Source: Glandiceps talaboti (taxonomy: Eukaryota > Hemichordata > Enteropneusta > Spengelidae). From it: a stretch of DNA of 62,500 nucleotides. This document shows positions 1 to 12,927 of this stretch, piece by piece. The notes beneath the pieces were generated by a model. It worked only from the letters and a program-made list of their open reading frames with translations, did no database searches and had not been told where the DNA came from. Position 1 is the stretch's first letter; every line of letters begins with the position of its first letter. The stretch covers positions 16,471,246-16,533,745 of the forward strand of contig NC_135555.1 of NCBI RefSeq assembly GCF_964340395.1, in the 5' to 3' direction. The position numbers and the translations under genes were made by a program.

Positions 1-215
<215 letters not shown>

Positions 216-685
216 CAGCATGGTTATTGTTATCTTTTTGAAGGGAATGGGAGGAGTGAAAATGTCCTTGCATCGTGTTGTAATCTCCTATACATTGGTA
301 ATGGCAGGTGAGAAGAAGTTGTATGAGGGCGACTGTTGCTATACGATAGCGATTACAATACAGCATTTACCTTGTTGATATATTAGCATTTATTTCTTGC
401 TAAAAGATAAAAAATATCACACGTGTCCAGTGTTGAAAGAATCATTTTAAATCTTGAAATATCAAAACCATTAAATCATGTGTAAAATTACGGCATACCA
501 TTTTGATGCTAAATTTAGTTGATATCATATTTATAAGCAGACGGCCACTGTACTTTAGTGCGCATGCGCAATGGTAAAGTCAAGATGTTCTTCATTTTGA
601 CTTCCAGAAATACACGTCCATGTCAACGTACCTTTATATTTATACATAGTCGTGAAATTCGCCAAAGTAACTATTATGATGTCAA

Positions 686-939
686 GCCTATACCCAATCT
701 GATTAAAATCTGATGTTAGATAGGCTGGTTTTCCTGTATTTACCTTTATTCCATCGTTATTGCGTCTTTTACGTGAGTTTTTTTTTTCCCCGGGCGAATG
801 CCTTTCTAGTTTCTTTCGTTAGAAAGGCATTCGCCCGGGGAAAAAAACTCACGTAAAAGACGCAATAACGATGGAATAAAGGTAAATACAGGAAAACCAG
901 CCTATCTAACATCTGATTTTAATCAGATTGGCCTATACC
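686..939. mobile_element. Foldback (long-TIR) element with 9-bp target duplication
   Basis: Two arms, 695-808 and 820-930, are reverse complements over about 111 bp with one substitution and a 3-base difference in a T run; only 11 bp separate them. The element ends CAATCTGATTAAAATC. It is flanked by the direct repeat GCCTATACC (686-694 and 931-939), the expected target-site duplication. A 9-bp duplication with long TIRs is typical of Mutator-like (MULE) non-autonomous elements, but no transposase is present, so the superfamily is inference. The near-identity of the arms suggests recent insertion or arm homogenisation. Confidence 0.85.
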
Positions 940-1238
940 AAACGCTGAGCATGCCCAGTGTATGTGTTAATCACCAAAGCTGCACGATAATACCGTGGCA
1001 GATTTGTAGTAATTGTACCAGGTAGGCTGTATTAAGTTGAAAGCCGGAAAATACTTTACACGTCCTGAGCGCAGCCCGGAACTGTATATCAGTTCGTTGA
1101 ATAGCGTTCTCTGACGTAGTACTAGTAGGCAGAACACGAGTAATCTGCTCTAGTTATGTACAGTCCTGTACAGTCTATGGCGAAACAGTATAGACTCTGA
1201 GTTTCTTGGCATCAGACACAGTCTTTGTGACTGTAGTC

Positions 1239-1312
1239 TAGTTCCTATACAGTATCGTTACGATTTTATACCCGTGGTGTGTGGCTAAACCACTGTTCTG
1301 GTCATCCAGACT
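1239..1312 (+). repeat. Dispersed repeat family 2, copy 1
   Basis: TAGTTCCTATACAGTATCGT and TACGATTTTATACC recur with changes at 22001-22080 and, in part, at 8391-8465. Short (about 75 bp), non-coding, unknown type. Confidence 0.5.
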
Positions 1313-1938
1313 ATTTTGACTGCGTGCAAGTCCACATGTTAAATATGAGCTCAAACGTAAAGAAACACCGTAGCAATGATTTCAACAGAGAAAGTCTAGA
1401 TAAAGTAATAAGTTTGTTGTATTTTACAAAGTTTCCAGAACAAAATGGTGATGCTTGAACATATATTTGTACGTAAACACTTTGCTGCCCTGGTCATGTG
1501 TGTTTACGGTCACATTTAATAGTAAAAACCACGGTCTGTGTAAACACAGACGTATTTACTACGTCACGCCCAGTCTGTACATGCGTACATCACTTCCCCA
1601 TATATCATGATCATGCAAAAATATTTTGATTCCGGAGTCAAGTTGTGTTTACTTGGGAGTACAAGTGTTTACCTAGTTTGTTTACTAATCACTTCCTGTG
1701 CATACAATAACAAAACATCCACATTTTTTATCTATTATTTAGGTTTTTGCAAATGTATCATGGTACTTGAACTTTGTAAACATTTCTGTATGTTGTTCCA
1801 CTTTGTTTTGTTTTTCTAGTAGGAAAGTAAAAATCCAAAATAAATATTCAATTTCTCATCGATATTAAAGTCTTTCTTGAACAGTTAACACAGTACACAC
1901 GCACTCTGCTCTCTGATTAAAATCAGCGCACAGGACAC

Positions 1939-2371
1939 TCAGGCTTAGATAGTTATGTTTACGAAAACAAACACACAAACACACAAACAAACAAACAAAC
2001 AAACAAACAAACAAACAAATAAATAAATATATACTGACAAGCATTAACAAGAGAGTAATTACAAATCATTATCAACAACAAAAATTACTATATGTTTTCC
2101 TAATTCGAAATGGTCACAGTGGGGTATCTACAATTGTGGATATTTTGCATATAGGAAAACATAGTAGTTCTTGTTGATAATGATTTGTAATTACTTTCTT
2201 GTTGATGCTTGTCAGTATATATTTATTTGTTTATTTATTTATTCATTCATTCATTCATTCATTCATCCATTCAATTATTTATTTATTTATTTATTTTGTC
2301 TGTCTGTCTGTTTGTTTGTTTGTTTGTTTGTTTGTTTGTTTGTTTTCTTAAAAATAACTAACTAAGCCTGA
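1939..2371. mobile_element. Foldback element with microsatellites in its arms
   Basis: The left arm (1939-2101) and right arm (2153-2371) are imperfect inverted repeats: outer ends TCAGGCTTAG and CTAAGCCTGA, inner ends TGTTTTCCT and AGGAAAACA. Each arm carries the same microsatellite at the matching place, (AAAC)n on the left and (TTTG)n on the right, the latter expanded with TTTA, TTCA and TCTG units. The element is probably a MITE in which the repeat grew unequally in the two arms. No clear target duplication was found. Confidence 0.7.
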
Positions 2372-3464
2372 TCGATCAGAGTGGCTTGTCGCCTCCTAGG
2401 CAGAATCATATACAATCATGTAGATCTCAGTTTGGAGGTTCCCCTCCAACAAGATCTATGGCAGAATTGATCATCTCCGAGACTACCTCAAAAACAAGCG
2501 ACAATACACAAAGGAAATAAACGTGCATTGCCATGTATGTAGGAAATATAACCGTGTTCCTACATTGACTTTTGATTTTAATCAGATTGAGGTATACTTT
2601 CAACTTTGAAAATACATCGTTGTATATTGTTACAGCATGCAATTTAGACAATTTGAAACCAGATACATGTACATGTACTCCTGGCCATTAGACTTCGATG
2701 AGTAGCGGGTTATTAAACTATATTTATATGCATTCATTGCTTGCAGTTCCGTTTCCTGACACGACAATCTATCACGACCCTGCGATGTGCTGGTATACGG
2801 TAATTCATTCCATCATTGCGTCACTAATTCAACGACGTTACGTTCATCCGTCCCATCAACGGATCAATTTGCTGACCACAGAGTTGAGCATACATACCAG
2901 TCACCAAGCTTGGTCCCAACACATGGGGATGTGATGCTAAGTCACTGTCATATTTATGAAAGTAAGGGCGTGTCGCTAGCAAGAGCAACACCCCCCCCCC
3001 ATGCGCCGCCCAAGAAAATCCCTACCCCTTGTTATACCCACGCAAATTGCCTTTCTCTTTTCACCAGACACTGAACAATTGATTAGACAAGGCATTTCAC
3101 TTAAGGTTTAAGTGAGTGTTTTGGGGAGAGTCGTGAGTGTGTGTAGCAAAGTTATTGGTGAAAAACAATCAAATTTAATTATTATATAATTGTGGAAGAT
3201 ATTGATAATTGCATTTAACCAATTGACAAAGAGAAATCGATCGTTCATTATTTTCAGCTACCAGCGTATAATTTGAACTTTCTACGACCTTGGCGTTCCA
3301 CAGAGGTTATTTAAAGTGACCTCTTTTATATTTTGACGAACTTGAAGGTAAATGCAAAACAATAGTTACGGACACGATCAAGGTCTTGGTCACTAAACGC
3401 TTCCGGTATCAATAACAGATATGCTGCGTAGTATAGACTTTGCTATATAGTGTGAAAGATAGGC

Positions 3465-3627
<163 letters not shown>

Positions 3628-4994
3628 AAGGCGGGAACGTAAATCTATAGAGATCGTATGATAACCCAACATAAAGACATTTAATTGTGCCCCGCCTACT
3701 TTCGTTACCTAATATACTTACACGATGTGCCCTTGTAAGTTGTATTAAAATTGCGTGTACAATAATCTTAAAGCCCTATACACCAATTAATCACAACCTG
3801 ATGAGCAATAATCATATCATGTTAAATGAAAGGTGTTACGGATAAAAATGTGTATTCGCCATGACGATGTAATTGACCGGTAATGCGATTGACCCAGTCA
3901 GGACTGTTATCTGAGCAAAGATTCCACGGTTACCGTAGACAATTCATTGAATTGTAACAAAAGAACACACGATCATGGCTCCCACTGACACTCAGTGTCG
4001 TGACGATACCCAAGACAGAATCTATTAAAGTAAAAAAATTGCTCCACCATTAAGATATCACTATAAATGTAAGAATCTGGGGATGAATTTCGGTGACCTT
4101 TAATTTACCAAGTTATACTTTTTAAACCGTACAAGGCTGGCGCCTTTGCAACAAGTTAAGCATTCTAATAATATGAAAGAACAGTACTTATCGCGTGTGA
4201 TATTTATAGAATGCGTGATTCCCCCTGTCGCTTCGGATGAATGGACAATCACCGTCGAACTATATACGATGGCGGCGATGCGTCACCTGCCCAGGTAGGG
4301 TGTGGTCTAGCTCTGGATGTGTATGCTACGAGGTTCGGAGAGGGAAGACGTGTCGAACCTCACAGCGTGTACATTGAGAACTAGGTGTGGTCGTCGGAAT
4401 GTTTGCAACGCAAATCTGCACGGATCGCGATCGAAACATCATAGTCATCCAGTTCAGGTATCCAAATTGTACATATCCCTGGGGTATATAATGAGTAACT
4501 GAAAGCTTATAATGCAAACGTTACATGTACATTTCATTGCAGTGAAGTCATCGCTATTTAAATAATGAATGCTGATGAAAGCGAAATTGACAATAGCTGT
4601 AGCTGCCACGCGCGGCCATCCACGTAAGCTCACATTATTAGCATATTAATAAAACTATTCATGCAATCGCATTTATATATTATTATAATGAGGGAGTTCC
4701 CAATGACCTAGCCAATCACACTTAGCTTCTTGTAATTATGAAACTAAATACACGTTCTTTTAATACACGTGACTTTAATAACGAACTCGAGTTCAAACTT
4801 TTATTTTTGTATTATTGGGAGAGAAAATCTTGTTTATTGATTATATGTGAAATTATCGATATCTACATCCATTAATGGCACATTTTGTAAATTATTTGTG
4901 AATTACATGGGTGTAGACAATATGTGGTGAGGTGAATGCGAGATACAAAGAGTGAGAGTGAAACAGACTAGACTAACTGACTGACTGACATGCC

Positions 4995-4997
4995 GGC

Positions 4998-5072
<75 letters not shown>

Positions 5073-5147
5073 TAGATAGAAAGGCATGTAGGCAGGCAAG
5101 CAAGCAGACACACACATGAATAAACAAACAAACAAACAAACAAACAA
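4995..5147. repeat. Microsatellite (CAGA)n with (AAAC)n
   Basis: (CAGA)n 4995-5072, then imperfect GATA/GGCA/AGCA units, then (AAAC)n 5122-5147. Confidence 0.95.
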
Positions 5148-5581
5148 ATTGTTTGTATGCGTGTGTTGGCCGAATTACATCTACATACCATTGACTGAAG
5201 TGCTGCGATGTCTTGTTTGCACATTAGAACATAAAAGATGACGCAAGTAACAAACAAACAACTGACATTATTTCAGCCAAGGCAAAATAAATCACGTGAG
5301 TGTAAGGCTCTTGAGATCTATATCTGCGTTAAATGACACTATACTACGTATGTACGTAAAAAGGTATCAACTCGACTTGACAGCTACCACTGTACATAAA
5401 GGAGAGTTTAACCCTTGTGGGGTTTGAAGACTGACCTTCAGATATGTGTCATATTGTACAGGATGGATGGATGATAATAAAACATTACGACTTAAATATA
5501 CTCAGAGTCCGACTTGACCCTCGACATTAAAAACAGGTTTGAAATTAACGCTAGTGTGATTTCACGAGTTTTGTTGACCGT

Positions 5582-5618
5582 TCAGTCAGTCAGTCAGTCA
5601 GTCAGTCAGTCAGTCAGT
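5582..5618. repeat. Microsatellite (CAGT)n
   Basis: Nine uninterrupted units. Confidence 0.95.
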
Positions 5619-5904
5619 GGGAGTTCGTTCTGTGTCCGAATGTAGCGTTTAACCTGATACAATCACTATTAATGCTTTCTGGTTAAACCAATATTTTCGA
5701 TAGTACCCAGGCATAATTCAACCACCACCGGGTCTATATGGATACAATTTGTATTTGTCTGTATACATTTATACACATCTGCAATAAATGAGAACAAAAA
5801 CGAGATCAAAAACGGCTATGAACGTCCAGTGAACGCTCAAAATATGTCATACGGAGAGAGGGAGAAATTTGTATGGGTTAAGTCTATTTGTCTGTATATA
5901 CAAG

Positions 5905-5938
<34 letters not shown>

Positions 5939-5971
5939 TAGACGCAGACAGACAGACAGACAGACAGACGC

Positions 5972-6003
<32 letters not shown>

Positions 6004-6005
6004 GC

Positions 6006-6049
<44 letters not shown>

Positions 6050-6051
6050 GC

Positions 6052-6088
<37 letters not shown>

Positions 6089-6130
6089 GGCAGACAGACA
6101 GACGCAGACAGACAGACAGACATACAGACC

Positions 6131-6186
<56 letters not shown>
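5905..6186. repeat. Microsatellite (CAGA)n with CGCA interruptions
   Basis: About 280 bp of (CAGA)n punctuated by CGCAGA variants at irregular intervals, all of which preserve the 4-bp phase. Confidence 0.95.
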
Positions 6187-6188
<2 letters not shown>

Positions 6189-6571
6189 GTTGTGACGGTA
6201 GCTTCAATTTGCATATTTGCACTATGACGTAGACATCTATTTTATATCGACATATAACAATGAAATAATTTAAAGGAGAGTGGAATCTCTATCGGTTTGA
6301 TCACCGATGTCGCAGATAAGACTTGTATCTCTATATTGTTGTCATATGTTGTAGCGGAAATGGTAGCGACGGTCCATTTCAGCTGTTTACTATCTCAAGA
6401 ATTTGACCGGGAATTAAAAAAAAGGGCAAGATCACTGGTAATAAAATAGCTATAGCATCAAGTCAACTCAATGAAAGGCTGGTTGATCGATATCTTATAA
6501 TTATGGATAAAACATGGAGGTATATATACATCTCCATGGATAAACTTTTACAAATGTGATGGTCTCTGTAC

Positions 6572-6633
6572 GTTGTTTGTTTGTTTGTTTGTTTGTGTGC
6601 TTGTTTGTTTGTTTGTTTGTTTGTTTGTTTGTT
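6572..6633. repeat. Microsatellite (TTTG)n
   Basis: One TGTGC interruption. Confidence 0.95.
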
Positions 6634-8390
6634 GGCTATGTCAAGTGCAAGGACTATGTACTGTCTATTTCACAATACCGTGTGGCTTTTCTGTTTGATA
6701 CAACCACGCAGAAACCAGAAAGAAACTGCATATGCCACACTTTAATAGCAAGATCGCATTTTTTTTGCTACATTTACATTAGTCTAAATGACCATTTACA
6801 TGTATTACAACTCTATACAGACATTCTGGCGTCAATGTTTTTCTTAGTATCAGACATCCGATGAAGGGCGCGTAAAATGTCCTTTGCGGTGTTGCTCATT
6901 CGATGTATGTATGTGGCATGTATATACTATTAGCTGTAATAATTGTAGCGTTGTTTTTATTTACAATACTTGTTTTGTTCTCTTTTTTTATATTTCATTT
7001 TGCGTGACTCAACATTTTCGTTTTACTGTTTATTTTCTAACGGGGTTTGCAAAAGCTCTAGCGGAGGACCGAGAGCGACGTAGCGAACCCACTACAGTAC
7101 TGCATCTAGCATGTATTATAGTTCTTTTCACTTCAAAGACAAAATGTAGCAAGAAACTGTACTCATTCAATCTTGCCATCGTTTAAGTGTAGCATGCTCA
7201 TTTTCTTATTGGTTTCTGCGTGGTTGTGTCAAACAGGAAAGCTTCACGGTATTGTGAAATAGACTGTAGCACCTCAATAATCTGGCAGCGTGTTCCAGCG
7301 TTTATCAAATAACTTACAGAGAATATGACACAGACCTGTACCTTTTCGCCATTGTCTCGCACCTATCGTTCATTTGCATACACATATGCATTTAGTAAAA
7401 TCATTTACGAAACCTTGTACCAGGGAAAATTGTGATTACTAACACCCCACTCTACCCGCCAAAAAGTTCTTAATTGCTAACGTCATGTCTATTTCTGTGT
7501 ATATTCATAATTATGTACATGCCATTCGTCTAGACACTTCCTGTGACCGGCTCATGGATTGGCTAATCACCATGGAGACGGACACAAATTATGCCAGTGG
7601 GACTATGAACCAGGATGTCAACGAACCAAAAATCTAACTTTCATCATTTTTTTTCTTTCAAAAGTATTCATAAAATTAATTTTGCAACTTCATAAAAGTG
7701 TAAGTGAGAATACACAGTGGTGGACTCGTCGCATCCTATTGCGCATGGGCATTGCGTATCTGACAACATTCGTCGGTGTTACTCATCAGCGGTGCTGGAG
7801 AGTACCGCATGTTATATCATATCTTTTCAGTTAATATGACATCAATTTTTTTCATTTCCTTAAAGAACCGTATTCATTTGGGGGTGGGGGTGATATTACT
7901 TCCTTTATTTATTTAGCTATTTATTACTATTACCTGTGTCGTGACATTTTTTTCTGGAGTATCGCTACCTGATGAATTCATTGTGTTAGACTAATTACAT
8001 TATGTACACACACACACAATGTGAGTATAGTATTCAAACTAATGTATTATTTCTAATTGGTGGTTTAAGTGATCAACTTTAATATTGGTCAATTTCTATA
8101 TATCGAAAATTAAAATTAGCCTGCTAAATTGTCTGTGAGTCGTAAAAGGTGCTTTCCACACTAACTGAGGCCATGCCACTGACACTAAATGACATTGAAA
8201 TAAACAATGCGAGTGATAAAAATTAATGTCCTCGAAAATCCCCCAGTAGCAATACGACTAAAAATACATTTTTCCGCTAGTTTTCGATTTGGATAATGAT
8301 GTAAATCATCCTTGACCGTTAGTAATTTCTGTTTCGGTACTATATTGGGCTGTGATACGGGTATATATGGATGCTTTGGGATGTAGTGTG

Positions 8391-8465
8391 TTATTTACAA
8401 TACGTTATCGTTACGATTTACACCAGTCCTCCACTCACATGGTATGATTAGAGACCACCTTGTTG
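8391..8465 (+). repeat. Dispersed repeat family 2, copy 2
   Basis: Shares TTATCGTTACGATTTA with copy 1 and TCCTCCACTCACA with copy 3 (CCTCCACTCACA), which links all three. Confidence 0.5.
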
Positions 8466-8646
8466 AATTTATTGATTCCAATACTTCTAAGATCTTCCAA
8501 AAGAAGAGGCAATATTTGCACTGTTACAAAGAAGAGACTTTGTTTTATTTTATCTGGTATGTTGTGCATTTAATTTGTTTATTTCATGCATATTAGGAAC
8601 TTACATTGCGATCTCATACTATTGTAAAAGTAATAATCCCTCTGTG

Positions 8647-8810
<164 letters not shown>

Positions 8811-8922
8811 TTATTTTAAAGTTGATAATACGTTATATTCTGTCCTGTTCGCCATTGTGAAAACTGCATATTTTGAACATATAGTTCTGTGCAATCACAA
8901 ACCGTTATGATTTATCTGGTGT

Positions 8923-9137
8923 ATCGTAGCCACAGTCACTTGTGAGCTAATATTCTATTCCAGGATGGTATTATTCTAGTCCAGGATGATCATAATACAA
9001 AATAATAACGTTATTAGGTATACACGATATTTAAAAAAAAAATTACCGTTGCCGGTCATTGTTGCGATATATATATATGCGATATAATATCGCCCTGGAA
9101 ATAGAACATTAGCTCACAAGTGACCGTGATCATAGCA
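8923..9137. mobile_element. Small TIR element (MITE-like)
   Basis: Left end (about 8930-8965) and right end (about 9094-9137) are inverted over roughly 40 bp, sharing CACTTGTGAGCTAAT and its complement plus TTCTATT(T)CCAGG. The interior is AT-rich with ATAT repeats. No coding capacity; target duplication unresolved. Confidence 0.6.
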
Positions 9138-9330
9138 CCTGTTGCTGTGACAACCATTATTAGCATTTCTTATGTCGATGTCTCATATTAAAATACAAAA
9201 AGAAACAAATACAATCGCTTACCGAATTTCCTTACCGAAAAAAAAGCGAGAGCCAAAAATCCGTATGCGACATTATTCTAGGCTACTTCAATGGATAAAT
9301 CGTACTGACTAGGCCATAGAAATTGTGCCG

Positions 9331-9530
9331 TTTCTTCTTATCAGATGTACAGCCATTACAGATTATAAGAACAGTTTTAGACTGTCTTTGTAAGTTGGTG
9401 TCAGTTTCTAACATCCTCTATTTCTGGCGAGACTTCACAATTTTCGCGAATATGTAAAAAAAAAAAAAAAGTTTTAGGGTCGGCAGTGAAAAAGTAGGTA
9501 GGGTCGGGTAACCGAAACCAAACAATTTTT
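9331..9530 (-). repeat. Dispersed ~205-bp repeat family 1, copy 1
   Basis: Reverse-orientation copy of the repeats at 12722-12927 and 37062-37276. It shares TATCAGATGTACAGCCATT at one end and GTCGGGTAACCGAAACCAA at the other, with a central poly-A/T run and GAGACTTCACAATTTTCGCG in the middle. Non-coding; probably a non-autonomous transposon or SINE. Confidence 0.75.
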
Positions 9531-9679
9531 AAGCCTTATATAGAACCTTCTTTGATTAGATCTAATTACATGTATTATGTACTATAATAGTATATCATAT
9601 TATCATGGCGTATTACATGTATTATCGTAACAAATGTATACTTCAGGTTGCACATAAACTGTTTTCTATTGTCTATCTT

Positions 9680-9751
9680 TGAACTATCTTTGAACCTAAC
9701 CCTTGACCCTATGTTGAACTTAACCTTTGAGCCTTTCCTAACCTTTGACCA
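9680..9751. repeat. Three diverged 24-bp units rich in TGAACY/TGACCC
   Basis: TGAACT (9680), TGAACC (9691), TGACCC (9704) and TGAACT (9715) recur with a 24-bp period; a third weaker unit follows with TGAGCC (9728) and TTTGACC. These hexamers fit nuclear-receptor half-sites in reverse orientation. Confidence 0.5.
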
Positions 9752-9804
9752 TAAACCTTGAAGCAGGCGGAAGCGATCAAATGATTGTTCCTATAATCAG
9801 GTGG

Positions 9805-9897
9805 TAAGCTTAGATTCCATGCTTGCCTTTGACTTTGGTTACCGGAGTTGTGGGTTATAATAGCTTAACTCAACCACAAGCATATAATCTAAGCTTA
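9805..9897. repeat. Short inverted repeat (22-bp arms)
   Basis: TAAGCTTAGATTCCATGCTTG at the left is matched in inverted orientation by CAAGCATATAATCTAAGCTTA at the right, with about 50 bp between. It could be a tiny MITE or a structural hairpin; no target duplication is obvious. Confidence 0.5.
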
Positions 9898-10571
9898 TCG
9901 TGTATGGAAAAATGATCTCATGTTGCTAAAGTTATTTGATTCTGAGGGGATATTGAGTTATTCGGTCTTTGATTTTTATACCCCTGTCTCTATTGTCACA
10001 TAGCAAACGCATATCGATTGGTGGTAAGTTTTGCGTCGGGGAAGGAAAATGGGTTAGGTGATATATGGGTACGCATGGGCGTCCACATGATTACCGGGGT
10101 TTCTTTCTTAAATCCCCGCTGAAGAACTGATGATCACTCAGTGGTATTGTTACGGTTACACACACCATAAAAGGTGCCATCGATACTTCAACTACCAACC
10201 ATTGTCTCTGTATTGATTATACATGTCAAAGATCGATAACGGTGATGACGATCTTCTATTTAAAGATTAATCAATTTGACCTTCCCTGAATATGGCGCTT
10301 GTGGTTACCATGATCCCCGTGTTGCATAAACCATAAGGCGACAGGTTAAAGGAATCGTGCATGAGCCCCATGACCAATTCGATCATTTACTGGTGAAGCG
10401 TGTACAGAAGCATGTAGCTTTGTCAATCGACCGTTATCACACGGACCGAAGTCCGGCGTTGATTTGACACCGTCCTATATTACATGGCAGGGGGGCGGGG
10501 GGGAGGGGGTAAATTAAAGTAAAACTTCAAAAATACAGTGTCGAATCACCTGTGGGTAAACGTATTAGTGG

Positions 10572-10665
10572 ACCTGTACACAAATCCCTATCAAATTGAT
10601 TTTTGGATCCGCACCCTAAATTCAGCGCCCCTACGCGATCACGATTTCGACCCGTTATACTGTAC
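10572..10665 (+). repeat. Dispersed repeat family 3, copy 1
   Basis: Contains ATCAAATTGATTTTTGGATC then CGCACCC, and continues to GTTATACTGTA. It is alignable with 43060-43142 for about 90 bp. Confidence 0.45.
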
Positions 10666-11225
10666 GGCGTATGTCTAAAAATAAACGTTTATAAATTTGG
10701 CTACTTTTTCGAATACATTTAGTAAAGATATACATGTATACATGACGTACGTCACTAGTACACTCCACAAGCATGGCAAGGGTTTCGTCCAATCTGCAAA
10801 ACAGCCTGGAACGACAACACGATATGCCATTTCACAAAAAAATATACAGAAATGGACAAGAAAAGTAATTCGTTAAAATGTTATGTCCTATTAATGAAAA
10901 ATGTATGACGTAAACATTGAAATGATACACCGTTTCTCATTCGAAAACGTTGAATTCAATATCGTCTTCGTCAAGATGGATTCCCTTAATTTCCTGCCTC
11001 CTACGTATAACATCAAACTATCTATGCACACATAATGTCTTGTGATGTAGTTGGTTATTAACACGCGTCACTTTTTGTCCACCTCCCTTCTGTGCTTTTA
11101 TTTTTGATTCTTGGGCTTACTTGCAACTTTAAATGAATGAACATACAAAATTGAATATCTTAAGATATTTAGACACCATCGGATGAGCATATAAGTTTTA
11201 TTTTATTTGTTTAAACATGTGTCGT

Positions 11226-11249
11226 TGTTGCTGCTGCTGCTGCTGCTGC

Positions 11250-11286
<37 letters not shown>
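11226..11286. repeat. Triplet microsatellite (TGC)n-(TGT)n
   Basis: Seven CTG-type triplets followed by about fourteen TGT triplets. Confidence 0.95.
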
Positions 11287-12721
11287 GACAAATTATTTAG
11301 ACCCAAAAGCGAGAAATTCGTTGGTCACAATACTTCTGTGATATTTTGATGACATGTACGTATTTTCTAAAAGTAATATTAGAAGACAATTACATGTGTT
11401 GTAAACAATATACAAACTGTATTGTAAAAATTCAACTTAAATTTTTTTGAAAGATTCGATTTCTCTGGAACGTGATTTAAAAAAAAAAAGAATTGACCAA
11501 AGATACTTTGACAAGAAAATTTACACGGATATAGAAGTAAATTCTTACCATTTTACTTTTTTGTTTGAATATTTACAAAAAATGTTTAGATTTGGCGGTT
11601 TAAACTATGGTCGGTCTCGTCGGGTAATACTGGAAACACACGATTTATTTTTTATTTGTCATTTTTATCTTAGGCCTAAGGATTTATTAATAATCCAAAT
11701 GCAAGATAAATCCTCATCCTCCTAGGTGATGAATAGGTGTCATTATTATTGGATTTTGTTATTCTTGTTGCTAAGCATCATATTTCTATTTCAAAGTGTA
11801 GAAAAAAAATTGATGGCATGCAAAAAAAATACTTGCAAAATATTCAGAGTAATGAGTTTCATATTGCGGTTAGTAAAAAAGTCAATTAAATGCACATATT
11901 AAGAAATGGGAACAGTTTTTGAAATTGGTAACGCTAAGCAATGTTTCCGAGTCGAATTAACCCACGTATACATGAAGGCTGCATTAAAAAAATTAAACTT
12001 TATTTTATCGACTTTGATACGAATCTAGTAATTGCCTAACTTACGTGCATTAGTCAACGTGATGTTGGCGAGGTGAACAACACTTCAAATAGTAAAGTGT
12101 AATACGTGACACCTGTGTTTAAGGGCGCAAAGGTGAGAACTTGTAAAAAGGAAATACGCATTGATACAGTTCTTATCCGAACTGAGCACAATAAACGCTA
12201 CATCTGTGATGAAGTAAACAGCTTATAACACCCTGAAAGGGAAATTTACACCAATATAATCCACAGTGCATTAGTCACCGTGACATCGTAGCATAAATAG
12301 GACCCCTGTATATTCAATCAAAGTATTTTCAATATCCCTATTCACAGTACCTAGTTTTGCATTCTTCCCCACAGTATACTGATGTTTATTTCACATGTGT
12401 TGACCTCGAGAAAGTTATAATTAACGCGGCCGACCGACCTTGCCCGCGGCCGTAAGTACTGTATGTTCGAGTGCTCAGTGGCCCAAGCACATCGGTTTCA
12501 TGGGCACAAACACTGATGACGAAATCTGTCATTGCACTTTGGTGATCCCAACCCGTGTACTACTAGTTTTACAAATTATTAAAATTGCTCCCGCTGTTGA
12601 AAGTCTACTCGTTACGTGCGATGTTACGTGCGAAACCACAGGCACGACCTGCCGAACCGCTGACGTGACGTGACCAACCTGTTAGTACATAAAAGACGTT
12701 GACGGTAGACCGTAAGGCCGA

Positions 12722-12927
12722 ATAAAAAAAGTTGTTTGGTTCCGGTTACCCGACCCCACCTAGTTTTTTTCACGCCGACTCTATACTTTTTTTTTTACGT
12801 ATTCGAGAAAAACAGTAATAAAATTGCGAAATTCGTGAAGTCTCGCAAGAACTAGTGGTGCGCAAACTGACAACTTAAAAAAAATATTCTTCCAATCTGC
12901 AATGGCTGTACATCTGATAGGAACTTC
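12722..12927 (+). repeat. Dispersed ~205-bp repeat family 1, copy 2
   Basis: Begins with an A run followed by TTTGGTTCCGGTTACCCGAC and ends near TGGCTGTACATCTGATAGGA. Alignable with 37062-37276 along its full length with substitutions and small indels. A diverged fragment of the opening segment (CTACCTACCCCACC) seems to recur near 13029-13060. Confidence 0.75.

Noticed and set aside
12042-12300. Possible direct repeat GCATTAGTCA(A/C)CGTGA at about 12046 and 12267
   Set aside because: Similarity extends only about 17 bp with no supporting structure around it.
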